Origin: Castellaniella daejeonensis | GTDB taxonomy: Bacteria; Pseudomonadota; Gammaproteobacteria; Burkholderiales; Burkholderiaceae_B | Reading direction: 5' to 3' | DNA length: 64,000 bases | Assembly (NCBI RefSeq): GCF_039523555.1 | Contig: NZ_BAAAFN010000017.1 | Coordinates: forward strand, 1 to 64,000 | Shown here: positions 34,578-43,505 of the stretch, piece by piece | Position numbering within the stretch: the stretch's first letter is position 1 | Layout: each line of letters opens with the position of its first letter | Translations under genes and position numbers: made by a program | The notes under the pieces: generated by a model | Database searches by the model: none | What the model was told of the DNA's origin: nothing | What the model saw: only the letters and a program-made list of their open reading frames with translations

Positions 34578-35452
34578 GCCTGCGGGAAACCACGCTGGCG
34601 GTCGGCACGCCCGATGCGCGCCGCCTGCGCCTGCACGTCCCGGACGGCGCGCCGCCCCGGGACGGCTGGCCGCTGCTGGTCCTGCTGGACGGAGACTGGG
34701 TCTGGCCCCTGGACCCGCCGCCCGAAGGCGGCGCGTCCAGCGCCGTGCTGATCCCGGGCCACGGCGGCATGCGCGGACCCGTCCTGCCCCGGTTCGCCGG
34801 GCAGGGCGTATCGGCGCCGTCCGGCCCCCGGACCCAGGCCCTGGCGCGGCGCGCGCTGGACTTCACGCCGCCGGCGCCGGACGGCGGCCACTGGCCCGAT
34901 CCGCGCCGTCCCGAATGGCAGTGCGGCGGCGCGGACGCGTTCCTGGACGCGCTGCTGGGCCCCATGCTGGCCTGGGCGTCCGCCCAGGCGCCCCTGGACC
35001 CGGCCCGCCTGAACCTGTATGGCCATTCCTACGGCGGCCTGTGCGCGCTCTACGCACTGGTCCGCCACCCCGGACGATTCGCCCGCACGATCTGCGCCAG
35101 CCCCTCGCTCTGGTGGCGCGACGGCAGGATCGGAACACTGCTCGACGGGCTGCCGCGCGCGCTGCCGTCCGGTCCGGGCGCCCCCGCGCTCCACGCGTCC
35201 GCGCCGGCATCCCGGGTCCGGCTGACGCTCATGGCCGGCACGGACGAGCGCTGGTATCCAGAGCCCCCCAACCCAGCGAACCCGCGCCGCCCGGCCGACG
35301 GCATCCCGACCCTGCCCCGGCTGGAGGCGCTGCGCCGCCGGCTGTCGGACATTCCCTGGCTGGACTGCGAACTGGAATGCCTGGACGGCATCCAGCACGG
35401 CGACGCGCTGCGGGCCGGCGCGCGGCGCGCGGTGGCGCTCGCCGCCGCCTGA
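34574..35452 (+). CDS. second enterobactin-esterase-like alpha/beta hydrolase
   Basis: A 292-aa hydrolase with NLYGHSYGGLCALYALV as nucleophile elbow, CASPSLWWRDGRIG, and a late QHGDALR His. Like the divergent gene at 30654-31469 it belongs to the IroE/Fes type, but the two proteins differ widely. No signal peptide is visible. It is coupled to the binding protein by an ATGA overlap, so one of the two esterases probably processes imported ferric siderophore and the other its linear fragments; this split is inference. Confidence 0.78.
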   Translation: MSLRETTLAVGTPDARRLRLHVPDGAPPRDGWPLLVLLDGDWVWPLDPPPEGGASSAVLIPGHGGMRGPVLPRFAGQGVSAPSGPRTQALARRALDFTPPAPDGGHWPDPRRPEWQCGGADAFLDALLGPMLAWASAQAPLDPARLNLYGHSYGGLCALYALVRHPGRFARTICASPSLWWRDGRIGTLLDGLPRALPSGPGAPALHASAPASRVRLTLMAGTDERWYPEPPNPANPRRPADGIPTLPRLEALRRRLSDIPWLDCELECLDGIQHGDALRAGARRAVALAAA

Positions 35453-35480
35453 AGGCCCGCCAACCGGCCTCGCCCACGCC

Positions 35481-36263
35481 ATGTCCGCCCCGAACGCCGC
35501 CACCCCGTACCGGCTGATCCTGTCCCGGGGGCTGCCGGACGACGACGGGGCCGCGCGCCTGCGCCGGGACCTGCCCGAGGCCGAATGGCGCTGGATCGCC
35601 CGCCTGCGGCGACCCGACGACCGCCTGCGCAGCCTGGTCGGCCGCGCCCTGGCCCGCCGGCTGCTGGGCCGGCGCCTGGACCTGGCGCCCGAAGACGTGT
35701 CCCTGAGCGCGGGACCGCGCGGCAAGCCGATGCTGGCCGGCGGCCGTCCGGGCGAGCCGGCCGGCCCGGACGCCGGCGCGCGCGCCTGGCACTTCAACAT
35801 CGCGCACAGCGGCGACCTCGTCCTGGTCGGCGTCGGTCCCGGGCCGCTGGGCGTGGACGTGGAACATTGCCCGGAGCGGGTGGATGCGGACCTGTGGCGG
35901 CAAGTCACCGGCCTGCCGCTTCCTGCCCCGGCCCCGGGCGGGTCCGAAGCCGCGCCCGATCCCAGGGCATTCTGCGCCCAGTGGGTCCGCCGCGAGGCCG
36001 TCCTCAAGGCCTGCGGCCTGGGACTGGCGGCCGAGCCCGGGACGCTGCGGCTGACGGGCGCCGGAGACGAGGGCTGGACGCCGGTTTCGGGCAGACCCGA
36101 GGTCGAAGGCCTGTGGGTGCGCCTGCTGTGGGCGTCCCCGGCGCACTGCGCCGCCCTGTGCCTGCCGGAAACGGCGCCGCGCCCGGAAGACTGGCCGCTG
36201 AAGACGCTGGCGCTGTCCGACTGGATCGGCGGATCGGACCGGGAAACCGTCCTGGAAAGCTGA
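35481..36263 (+). CDS. entD: 4'-phosphopantetheinyl transferase (EntD/Sfp-like)
   Basis: Attaches the phosphopantetheine arm of CoA to the aryl carrier protein and to the NRPS carrier domain. The 260 aa show the family motifs FNIAHSGDLVLVGVG, LGVDVEH and WVRREAVLKACGLGL, which bind CoA and magnesium. It lies 28 nt after the hydrolase gene and ends about 90 nt before the synthesis operon. It is longer than E. coli EntD because of Pro/Gly-rich insertions. Confidence 0.85.
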   Translation: MSAPNAATPYRLILSRGLPDDDGAARLRRDLPEAEWRWIARLRRPDDRLRSLVGRALARRLLGRRLDLAPEDVSLSAGPRGKPMLAGGRPGEPAGPDAGARAWHFNIAHSGDLVLVGVGPGPLGVDVEHCPERVDADLWRQVTGLPLPAPAPGGSEAAPDPRAFCAQWVRREAVLKACGLGLAAEPGTLRLTGAGDEGWTPVSGRPEVEGLWVRLLWASPAHCAALCLPETAPRPEDWPLKTLALSDWIGGSDRETVLES

Positions 36264-36306
36264 CCGCAAGCTGAATCGACGGGCTGGACCTCACATTTTC
36301 ATAGAC

Positions 36307-36325
36307 TATAATCATTCTCATTATC
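36307..36325 (+). promoter_or_regulatory. Fur box of the siderophore synthesis operon
   Basis: TATAATCATTCTCATTATC agrees with the Fur consensus GATAATGATAATCATTATC at 15 of 19 positions and lies 27-45 bp before the entE start codon. It is the best Fur-box match in the window and implies iron repression of the whole synthesis operon. Confidence 0.85.
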
Positions 36326-36351
36326 ATGCTCAGATTGTTGACGCCTGAACC

Positions 36352-38058
36352 ATGACGACGGCACCCACTTCCACCGCTCCCGCCTCCGCCGAACCACCCC
36401 GCCCCGTCCAGGTCTGGCCCGACGCATTCGCCGCCCGCTACCGGGCGGCCGGATATTGGCGTAACGAGACCTTCGGCGCCTGGCTGCGCGAACGCGCCAC
36501 GGCCCACCCGGACCGCCTGGCCGTGGTCGGCGGCAGCCAACGCTGGACCTACGCCGAGCTGGACCGGCGCGCCAGCGCCCTGGCAGCGGGATTCCTGGGC
36601 GCCGGTCTTCGCCAGGGCGACCGCGTGCTGGTGCACTTGCCCAACATTCCCGATTTCATCGCCGTGGTGATGGGGCTGTTCCGCGCCGGGCTGATTCCGG
36701 TCTATGCCCTGCCCGCGCACCGCATCACCGAGATCGAGCACTTCGCGCGCGGCTCGGGCGCACGCGCCTACATCGCAGCCGCCACGCACGCCGGTTTCGA
36801 CTACGCCGCGCTGGCCCTGGAACTGCAGGGCCGCCTGCCGCGTGTGGCGCACGTCTGGATCGCCGCACGCGACGCAACCGTCCAAAGTCCGGCCGGCCCG
36901 TTCCCGTGCCTGGACGATCTCTACGCCACTGCAAGCGCCGATGTGCCCGCCAGCGTCTCGCAAGGCCGGGACGTCGCCTTTCTGCAGATTTCCGGCGGCA
37001 GCACGGGGCTGTCCAAGCTGATCCCGCGCACGCACGACGACTACATCTACACCCTGCGCGAATCGGCCCGCATCTGCGGGCTGGACGAGCACGCCGTTTT
37101 CCTGGGGGCGCTGCCGATCGCGCACAACTTCCCCATGAGCTCGCCCGGCTTCCTGGGCACGCTGTACGCAGGCGGCCGCGTGGTGCTCTGCCCTTCGCCC
37201 GATCCCGAATCGGCGTTCGAGCTGGTCGAACGCGAGCGTGTCACGGTCACCAGCCTGGTGCCGCCGCTGCTGCTGCAATGGCTGGACCGCGCGCCCGCCT
37301 CGGGCCGCGACCTGGGCAGCCTGCGCGTCATCCAGGTGGGCGGCGCCAAGCTGTCGGCCGAAATCGCCCGCCGGGTGCGCCCGGTCCTGGGCGCCACGCT
37401 GCAGCAGGTCTTCGGCATGGCCGAAGGCCTGGTGAACTACACCCGCCTGGACGACCCGGACGCGCTCATCATCCACACCCAGGGCCGCCCCATCAGCCCG
37501 GACGACGAGATCCTGATCCTTGACGACGAGGGCCGCCCCGTGGAACCGGGCCAGGCGGGCCATCTGCTGACGCGCGGCCCCTACACGATCCGCGCCTATC
37601 ACGACAATCCGTCGGCCAATGCGCGATCCTTCACCGAGGACGGCTACTACCGCACCGGCGACGTGGTGCGCATGACGCCCGAGGGCTACCTGGAAGTCCA
37701 GGGCCGCGCGGGCGATCACATCAACCGCGCGGGCGAAAAGATCTCCGCCGAGGAAATCGAGGATCACCTGCTGTCGCACCCGCAGGTCTTCGACGCCGCG
37801 GTCGTGTCCGTGCCGGACGAATACCTGGGCGAGCGCAGCTGCGCCTTTGTCATCCCCAAGGGCGAACGCCCGCGCCCGGCAGACCTGAAGCGCTGGATCC
37901 GCGCGCGCGGCATCGCCGACTTCAAGGTGCCGGACCAGGTCGTGTTCGTGGAACGGTTCGCGTCCACCGCCGCCCTGAAGATCAGCCGCAAGGCCCTGCG
38001 CGCCCAGCTGCGCGCGCAACTGCTGGAACAGGAACAACGGGACCGCGCCGCGCAGTGA
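36352..38058 (+). CDS. entE: 2,3-dihydroxybenzoate-AMP ligase (EntE/DhbE)
   Basis: Activates 2,3-dihydroxybenzoate with ATP and loads it on the aryl carrier protein. The 568-aa adenylating enzyme has the core motif ISGGSTGLSKLIPRTHDDYI, HNFPMSSPGFLGTLYAGG (where aryl-acid ligases replace the usual Asp), GMAEGLVNYTR, YYRTGDVVRMTPEGYLEV and GRAGDHINRAGEKISAEEIE. The catalytic lysine lies near the C-terminus (ALKISRKALRAQL). First gene of the synthesis operon, directly behind the Fur box. Confidence 0.93.
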   Translation: MTTAPTSTAPASAEPPRPVQVWPDAFAARYRAAGYWRNETFGAWLRERATAHPDRLAVVGGSQRWTYAELDRRASALAAGFLGAGLRQGDRVLVHLPNIPDFIAVVMGLFRAGLIPVYALPAHRITEIEHFARGSGARAYIAAATHAGFDYAALALELQGRLPRVAHVWIAARDATVQSPAGPFPCLDDLYATASADVPASVSQGRDVAFLQISGGSTGLSKLIPRTHDDYIYTLRESARICGLDEHAVFLGALPIAHNFPMSSPGFLGTLYAGGRVVLCPSPDPESAFELVERERVTVTSLVPPLLLQWLDRAPASGRDLGSLRVIQVGGAKLSAEIARRVRPVLGATLQQVFGMAEGLVNYTRLDDPDALIIHTQGRPISPDDEILILDDEGRPVEPGQAGHLLTRGPYTIRAYHDNPSANARSFTEDGYYRTGDVVRMTPEGYLEVQGRAGDHINRAGEKISAEEIEDHLLSHPQVFDAAVVSVPDEYLGERSCAFVIPKGERPRPADLKRWIRARGIADFKVPDQVVFVERFASTAALKISRKALRAQLRAQLLEQEQRDRAAQ

Positions 38059-38096
38059 GCGCGCCGCCCCATCATTCATCGACACGCAACACCGAC

Positions 38097-38339
38097 ATGA
38101 CCGCCCTCAGCCTCGAATCGATGCGCGCCGACATCGCGCGCATGCTGCACGAATCGCCCGACGACATCCGGGACGACGACAACCTGATGGACCTGGGCCT
38201 GGATTCCATGCGCCTGATGAAGCTCGCCTCGCAATGGCGCGAGGCCGGCGCACGGCTGGAATTCGCCGACCTGGCCACCGACGCCACCCTGGCGCACTGG
38301 TGGTCGATCGTGGCGCGCGGCCAGGCACGCGAGGCATGA
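38097..38339 (+). CDS. free-standing aryl carrier protein
   Basis: An 80-aa carrier domain with the phosphopantetheine Ser in NLMDLGLDSMRLM. It resembles the C-terminal aryl carrier half of EntB/DhbB but is encoded alone, 3.2 kb upstream within the operon from the isochorismatase it is normally fused to. It would carry 2,3-dihydroxybenzoate from EntE to the condensation domain of the next protein. Its stop overlaps the NRPS start (ATGA). Confidence 0.85.
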   Translation: MTALSLESMRADIARMLHESPDDIRDDDNLMDLGLDSMRLMKLASQWREAGARLEFADLATDATLAHWWSIVARGQAREA

Positions 38340-41300
38340 GCCAGCCGTCCGATCGGATGACGCCCGGCGGCATGGAGCAGGCGGCCTGCGCCGCCGGCCC
38401 GGCCTGGACGCCGCTGACCGAGGCCCAGGAAGGCCTGTGGTACGCCCAGCGCCTGGACCCGTCCAATCCGATCTTCAACCCGGCGCACTGCACTACGCTG
38501 CGCAGCCCACTGGACGTGCCGCGCTTCGAGCGGGCCGTGAACCAGGCGCTGGCCGAAGCCGAGGCCCTGGCGCTGCGTTTCGAGGACCGCCCCGACGGCC
38601 CGGTGCAGTGCATCGACCCGGCGCGCGCGCCGCGCCTGGAAATCCGCGACCTGCGCCACCTGCCCCAGGCACGGGCGCAGGCCGACGACTGGATTCGTGG
38701 CGACCTGCGGCGCCCCGTGGATCCAGTCCGCGATCCCTTGTCGCGCCAGGTCCTGTTCCTGTGCGGCCCGACCCTGGCGCTGTGGTACCAGCGCGTGCAT
38801 CACCTGGCTGCCGACGGTTACGGCATGGCCCTGATCGAAAGCCGCGCCATCCGCCTCTACCGGGCGCTGGGCGAAGGCAACGCCCGCGGCGAACCGGCAC
38901 TGGCGCCGCTGGCCCCGGTCTGGGACGAAGACCGCGCCTGGCGCGCGGACCCCAGGCGGACGCAGGCGCGGGAATTCTGGATGGCGCGCTGCGCGGGCCA
39001 CGTCCCCGCCGCCAGCCTGGCCGCCGGATCGGCGCTCAGCGCCCACGACTGCCTGCGCATGGAGCACGAGGCGCCCGCCGGACTGGTGGCCTCGCTGCGC
39101 GCCCTGGAGGCAGCCACCGAGATCGGCTGGCCCGACATGCTCACCGCCCTGGGCGCCGCCTATGTGGCGCGCCACCTGGGGCCATCCGAATGCGTGACGG
39201 GCGTGCCCGCCATGGGCCGCCTGGGCAGCAAGAGCGCCCGGGCCGTGGCGACCGTGATGAACGTGCTGCCCTGGGCCTGGCGCCCGGACGAGGACGCCCC
39301 GCTGGCCGAAACGCTGCTGGATGCCGCACGGTCGCTGCGCGGCCTGCGGCGCCATGGCCGCTATCGCGCCGAACACCTGCGCCGCGATCTGGCCCTGCCG
39401 GGCGGCCTGCCGCGGCTGCACGGCCCGATCCTGAACGTCCTGCCCTTCGACGCCCCCTACGCAGCAGCGGGGCTGGACGCGTCGCAGACCGTGCTGTGCA
39501 CCGGCCCGGTCGAGGACCTGACCATCAGCTTCCGGGCGGCGCCCGACGCCGGCGGCCTGCGCATCGAGCTGGAAGCCAACCCCGCCCTGTACGCCCCGGA
39601 CCGGGTCCGGGCCCACCTGCAACGCCTGACGGCCTTCCTGGGCGCCGCCCTGGCCGCCCCGCGCCTGGCCGATGTACCCACCCTGACGGCGGACGAGCAC
39701 GAACGCTGGGCGCTGGCGCCCAACCGCACAAGCCATCCGGTGCCCGCCGGCACGCTCTGGACGCGCATCCGCGACCGCCTGCGCGCCGAGCCCGGGCGCG
39801 TCGGCCTGGAAGACGATGACGGCACCTGGACCTACGCCGACATCGATGCCTGGACGGCATGCGCGGCGCGGCGCCTGCGCGCCCGGGGCGCGGGCCCCGG
39901 CGCCCTGGTGGCCGTGGCCCTGCCGCGCTCGGCCCGGCGCGTGCTGTGCATGCTGGCGATCCTGCGCAGCGGCGCGGCCTACCTGCCCCTGGACCCGCGC
40001 CAGCCGGCCGCGCGCCTGCGCGGCATCCTGGCCGATGCCCGCGCCCGCATCCTGATCGGCCCGGCCGCACTGTGCGACGGCGTGGACACCCGGCCGCTGG
40101 CGGCCGGCACGTTGGGCGAGCCGGATGAAACGCATGCCCCACCCCACCTCGCCGAAACCGCACCCGCAGCGGCAGCCGATGCCGGCCCCGAGGACCCGGC
40201 CTACGTGATCTACACATCGGGCTCCACCGGCGCGCCCAAGGGCGTGATCGTGCCCCACGCGGCCATCGTCAACCGGCTGGAATGGATGCGCGCGCACTAC
40301 GCCATCGGGCCGCGGGACCGCATCCTGCAGAAGACACCGGCAACCTTCGATGTGTCCGTCTGGGAATTGTTCCTGCCTTTCCTGAGCGGCGCCTGCCTGG
40401 TGGTGGCCCCGCCCGATGCGCACCGCGACCCCGCCTGGCTGTGCCGCCTGGTGCGCGAACGGCACATCACCGTGATGCATTTCGTGCCGTCCATGCTGGC
40501 CGCCGTGCTGGACGAGCCGGCCGCCCGCGGCCTGGCGGCCCGCCTGGTGTTCTGCAGCGGCGAGGCCCTGCCCGCCGCCCTGCGCGATCGCTTCCACCGC
40601 ACGATCCGGGCGGAACTGCACAATCTGTACGGCCCCACCGAGGCCGCCGTGGACGTGTCCTACTGGCCGGCCGATGCCCGTGACGACAGCCAGCCCGTCC
40701 CCATCGGCTGGCCGGTCTGGAACACCCGCCTGCACGTGCTCGACGAACGCCTGCGCCCCGTGCCGCCCGGAACGCCCGGCCAGCTGTACCTGGGCGGGCG
40801 CCAGCTGGCATGCGGCTACCTGGGCCGCCCCGACCTGACGGCCGAACGCTTCATCCCGGCTCCGGCCGGCCTGCCCGACGAACGCCTGTATGCCACCGGC
40901 GACCTGGCCACGCGGCGCGAGGATGGCGCCGTGGTCTACCTGGGCCGCCTGGACCACCAGGTCAAGCTGCGCGGCCAGCGCATCGAGCTGGGCGAGATCG
41001 AAGCCGTGCTGGCCGCTCATCCGGACGTTGCCCAGGCGGCTGTCCTGGCCCGCGAAGACCGGCCCGGACAGGCGCTGCTGGCCGCCTATGTGGTGCCCGA
41101 ACCCGGCCGCGCGTTCGACCGCGACGCGCTGGCGACCCACATGGCCGGCCGCCTGCCGGACTACATGGTGCCTGCCGCCTGGGTGCCGATGGCGGCGCTG
41201 CCTGTGACGGCCAACGGCAAGCTCGACCGCAAGGCCCTGCCTGCGCCCGACCTGGCGGGCCATGATGCGGCGCGGCCCCTGCGCGGTGCCGCCGAGCGCC

Positions 41301-42379
41301 GGGTGGCCGAGGCTTTCCGCGCCGTGCTGGGATTGAGCGGCCTGCCGGGCGCGGACGACGATTTCTTCGCCCTGGGCGGGCATTCGCTGCTGGCGGCGCG
41401 CCTGGCCCTGGCGCTGCGCGGCGGCCGCGAGCTGTCGCTGGGCGCGATCTTCCAATACCCCACGGTGGCGCGCCTGGCCGCCCACCTGGAAGGCGGGGGC
41501 GGACGCGTCGCGGACGGCGCCCAGGCCGGTTTCGGCCCGGTGGTGACCCTGCGCGAAGCTGCCGGGCGCCCGGCGCTGTTCTGCATCCATCCCGCCGGCG
41601 GCCTGTCCTGGTGCTACGGCACGCTGGCCCGCGCCCTGCCCACGCCGCGCACGGTGCACGGCCTGCAGGCGCCCGCCCTGGCACTGGAAGGTCGGGCGCC
41701 TGCCGCCAGCCTGGATGCCCTGGCACAGGCCTACGCCGACCAGGTGCTGGCGCTGCAGGCCGGCGGCCCGTACCACCTGGCCGGATGGTCCGTGGGCGGC
41801 ATCCTGGCGCAGGCCGTGGCCGCCGTGCTCCAGGCACGCGGCCGGACCGTGGGCATCGTGGCCCTGCTGGACGCCTACCCCAGCGAGGCGTGGCGCGACC
41901 GCCCCGAGCCCGCGCCCCAGGACCTGCACAAGGCACTGCTGCACATCGCCGGCGCCGATCCGGACGCCCTGCCGCCGGAGCGCCTGAACCGGCACGGCGT
42001 CATCGAATTCCTGCGCGCCCAGGGCCATCCGCTGGGCGAGCTGTCCGACGCGCGGCTGGACGCGGTCTTCCAGACCGTCGGCCACACCAACCGCCTGGTG
42101 CGTGGCCACCGGCACGCGCGCTACGAAGGCGCCGCGCTGCACTTCCAGGCAGCCCTGGATCATGCCGATTCAGGGCTGGACCCGCGCATGTGGCAGCCGC
42201 ATGTCGGCACGCTGGCCTGCCACGCGGTGGACAGCACCCACGCCGGCCTGCCGGGCGCCGCCGCCACTGCGCGCATCGCCCCCGTGCTGGACGCCAGCCT
42301 GCTGGCGGCCGACAGCGCGGCAGGCGCTTGCGCCCGATCCCTCCTTCAGCCCCATCGTTCGCACGAGGAACCCGCATGA
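38336..42379 (+). CDS. entF: non-ribosomal peptide synthetase, C-A-T-TE module (EntF-like, serine-activating)
   Basis: A 1347-aa single-module synthetase. The condensation domain has HHLAADG (residues 155-161). The adenylation domain has YTSGSTGAPKG near residue 625 and the A10 lysine in NGKLDRKAL near 960. The carrier domain has LGGHSLLAARL near 1012 and the thioesterase has GWSVGG near 1149. The binding-pocket residues read by alignment to E. coli EntF (FDVSVW, MHFVPSM, VFCSG, NLYGPTEAAVDVS) give the code DVWHFSLVDK, the serine code. It should build (2,3-dihydroxybenzoyl-serine)3 and release the trilactone. Start 38336 follows the ATGA overlap; the long antisense frame 38072-42163 is a shadow. 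Confidence 0.92.
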   Translation: MSQPSDRMTPGGMEQAACAAGPAWTPLTEAQEGLWYAQRLDPSNPIFNPAHCTTLRSPLDVPRFERAVNQALAEAEALALRFEDRPDGPVQCIDPARAPRLEIRDLRHLPQARAQADDWIRGDLRRPVDPVRDPLSRQVLFLCGPTLALWYQRVHHLAADGYGMALIESRAIRLYRALGEGNARGEPALAPLAPVWDEDRAWRADPRRTQAREFWMARCAGHVPAASLAAGSALSAHDCLRMEHEAPAGLVASLRALEAATEIGWPDMLTALGAAYVARHLGPSECVTGVPAMGRLGSKSARAVATVMNVLPWAWRPDEDAPLAETLLDAARSLRGLRRHGRYRAEHLRRDLALPGGLPRLHGPILNVLPFDAPYAAAGLDASQTVLCTGPVEDLTISFRAAPDAGGLRIELEANPALYAPDRVRAHLQRLTAFLGAALAAPRLADVPTLTADEHERWALAPNRTSHPVPAGTLWTRIRDRLRAEPGRVGLEDDDGTWTYADIDAWTACAARRLRARGAGPGALVAVALPRSARRVLCMLAILRSGAAYLPLDPRQPAARLRGILADARARILIGPAALCDGVDTRPLAAGTLGEPDETHAPPHLAETAPAAAADAGPEDPAYVIYTSGSTGAPKGVIVPHAAIVNRLEWMRAHYAIGPRDRILQKTPATFDVSVWELFLPFLSGACLVVAPPDAHRDPAWLCRLVRERHITVMHFVPSMLAAVLDEPAARGLAARLVFCSGEALPAALRDRFHRTIRAELHNLYGPTEAAVDVSYWPADARDDSQPVPIGWPVWNTRLHVLDERLRPVPPGTPGQLYLGGRQLACGYLGRPDLTAERFIPAPAGLPDERLYATGDLATRREDGAVVYLGRLDHQVKLRGQRIELGEIEAVLAAHPDVAQAAVLAREDRPGQALLAAYVVPEPGRAFDRDALATHMAGRLPDYMVPAAWVPMAALPVTANGKLDRKALPAPDLAGHDAARPLRGAAERRVAEAFRAVLGLSGLPGADDDFFALGGHSLLAARLALALRGGRELSLGAIFQYPTVARLAAHLEGGGGRVADGAQAGFGPVVTLREAAGRPALFCIHPAGGLSWCYGTLARALPTPRTVHGLQAPALALEGRAPAASLDALAQAYADQVLALQAGGPYHLAGWSVGGILAQAVAAVLQARGRTVGIVALLDAYPSEAWRDRPEPAPQDLHKALLHIAGADPDALPPERLNRHGVIEFLRAQGHPLGELSDARLDAVFQTVGHTNRLVRGHRHARYEGAALHFQAALDHADSGLDPRMWQPHVGTLACHAVDSTHAGLPGAAATARIAPVLDASLLAADSAAGACARSLLQPHRSHEEPA

Positions 42380-43503
42380 ACACGCACATCAACCACCATC
42401 TGGCGCTCCGGCGCGGCGCCCGCACGCTGCTGGCCTGCACCGCCCTGGCCCTGGCCGCCGGCTGCGCGGCCACGGGGCCGGCCACGCGGCAACCCGCACC
42501 CGCGGCCGCGGCCGCGGCCGCACCGGCCTGGTCCGTCACGGCGCAAGCCGTGGACCTGCCTGCGGGCGTCTACCAAGGCGCCTACAGCGCCCGTTCCCAG
42601 CGCCTGTACGTGGCATCGGCCACCGGACGCCCGCCAGTGAAGGAATCGCGCCTGCTCGCCATCGATCCGGCCGGTCCGCGCGTGGTCGGCTCCATCGTCC
42701 CCGCCCCGCAGGCCAGCCGCACGGACGGCCAGGTACAGGCCGTCTACGGCCTGACGGTGGACGATGCCCGCAGCCAGATCTGGACCACGAACACCCGCAG
42801 CGGCTCGGTCGCCGTCTACCGGCAATCGGACTTGTCCCTGGTCAAGCAATTCCCCGACGACGTGACGCCGCACGCGCGCGACGTGCTGGTCGATGCCGGA
42901 CACGACCGCGCCTACGTCTCTTCGCCCGCGTCCAACGTCATCCACGTGTTCGACAGCGCCACGCTGCAGCCGCTGCCCGGCATCACGCTGACCGGCGCCG
43001 GTGAAGCGCCCAAGCCGATGAGCCTGGCGCTGGACGCCGGCCACCAGCGTCTGTATGCCGTCAGCCTGAACACGGCCGAGGTCTTCGTCATCGACACGGC
43101 CACCGGCCGCCAGATCGCCCGCCATACCGTCCCCGGGGCGCAGGGCGCTTCCGGGATTGCCGTGGACGTCCAGGCGCAGCGGATCTACGTGACTGCCCAG
43201 AAATCCGGCAACCTGACGGTGCTGGACGCCCGGGACGGCCGCGTCCTGCAGCAACTGCCCACCGGCGCCGGCGCCCTGAACGTCGCCTTCGATCCGGTCC
43301 ATCGCCTGGCCTACGTCGCCAACCGCGGCGCGGGCACCGTGACCGTCGTGGACGAACACGGCGCGATCCAGGCCCAGGTGGACACTGGCTCCGCGCCGAA
43401 CCACATCACGCTGGACCCGCAGGGCAATGCCTGGGTGCTGGTGAAGAAGAGCAAGAACGATCCGCGTGGCGACCGCCTGGTGCGCATCGAGGCCCACCGC
43501 TGA
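42376..43503 (+). CDS. YncE-like beta-propeller lipoprotein inside the siderophore operon
   Basis: A 375-aa protein with a lipoprotein signal (LLACTALALAAGC, lipobox LAAGC, Cys about residue 29), a short Ala/Pro linker, then a seven-bladed YVTN/YncE-type propeller: SQRLYVASATG, SQIWTTNTRSGSVAVY, HDRAYVSSPASNVIHVFD, HQRLYAVSLNTAEVFVIDT, AQRIYVTAQKSGNLTVLDA, HRLAYVANRGAGTVTVVDE. E. coli YncE is periplasmic and iron/Fur-regulated, with no settled function. Here the gene overlaps the NRPS stop by 4 nt and ends 2 nt before entC, which strongly ties it to siderophore production or handling. Confidence 0.82.
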   Translation: MNTHINHHLALRRGARTLLACTALALAAGCAATGPATRQPAPAAAAAAAPAWSVTAQAVDLPAGVYQGAYSARSQRLYVASATGRPPVKESRLLAIDPAGPRVVGSIVPAPQASRTDGQVQAVYGLTVDDARSQIWTTNTRSGSVAVYRQSDLSLVKQFPDDVTPHARDVLVDAGHDRAYVSSPASNVIHVFDSATLQPLPGITLTGAGEAPKPMSLALDAGHQRLYAVSLNTAEVFVIDTATGRQIARHTVPGAQGASGIAVDVQAQRIYVTAQKSGNLTVLDARDGRVLQQLPTGAGALNVAFDPVHRLAYVANRGAGTVTVVDEHGAIQAQVDTGSAPNHITLDPQGNAWVLVKKSKNDPRGDRLVRIEAHR

Positions 43504-43505
43504 TC

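Noticed and set aside
38072..42163. 1363-codon open frame antisense to the NRPS gene
   Set aside because: It is the usual shadow of a GC-rich gene: low-complexity Gln/Gly/Arg content, no recognisable domain, and the sense strand has a complete four-domain synthetase.
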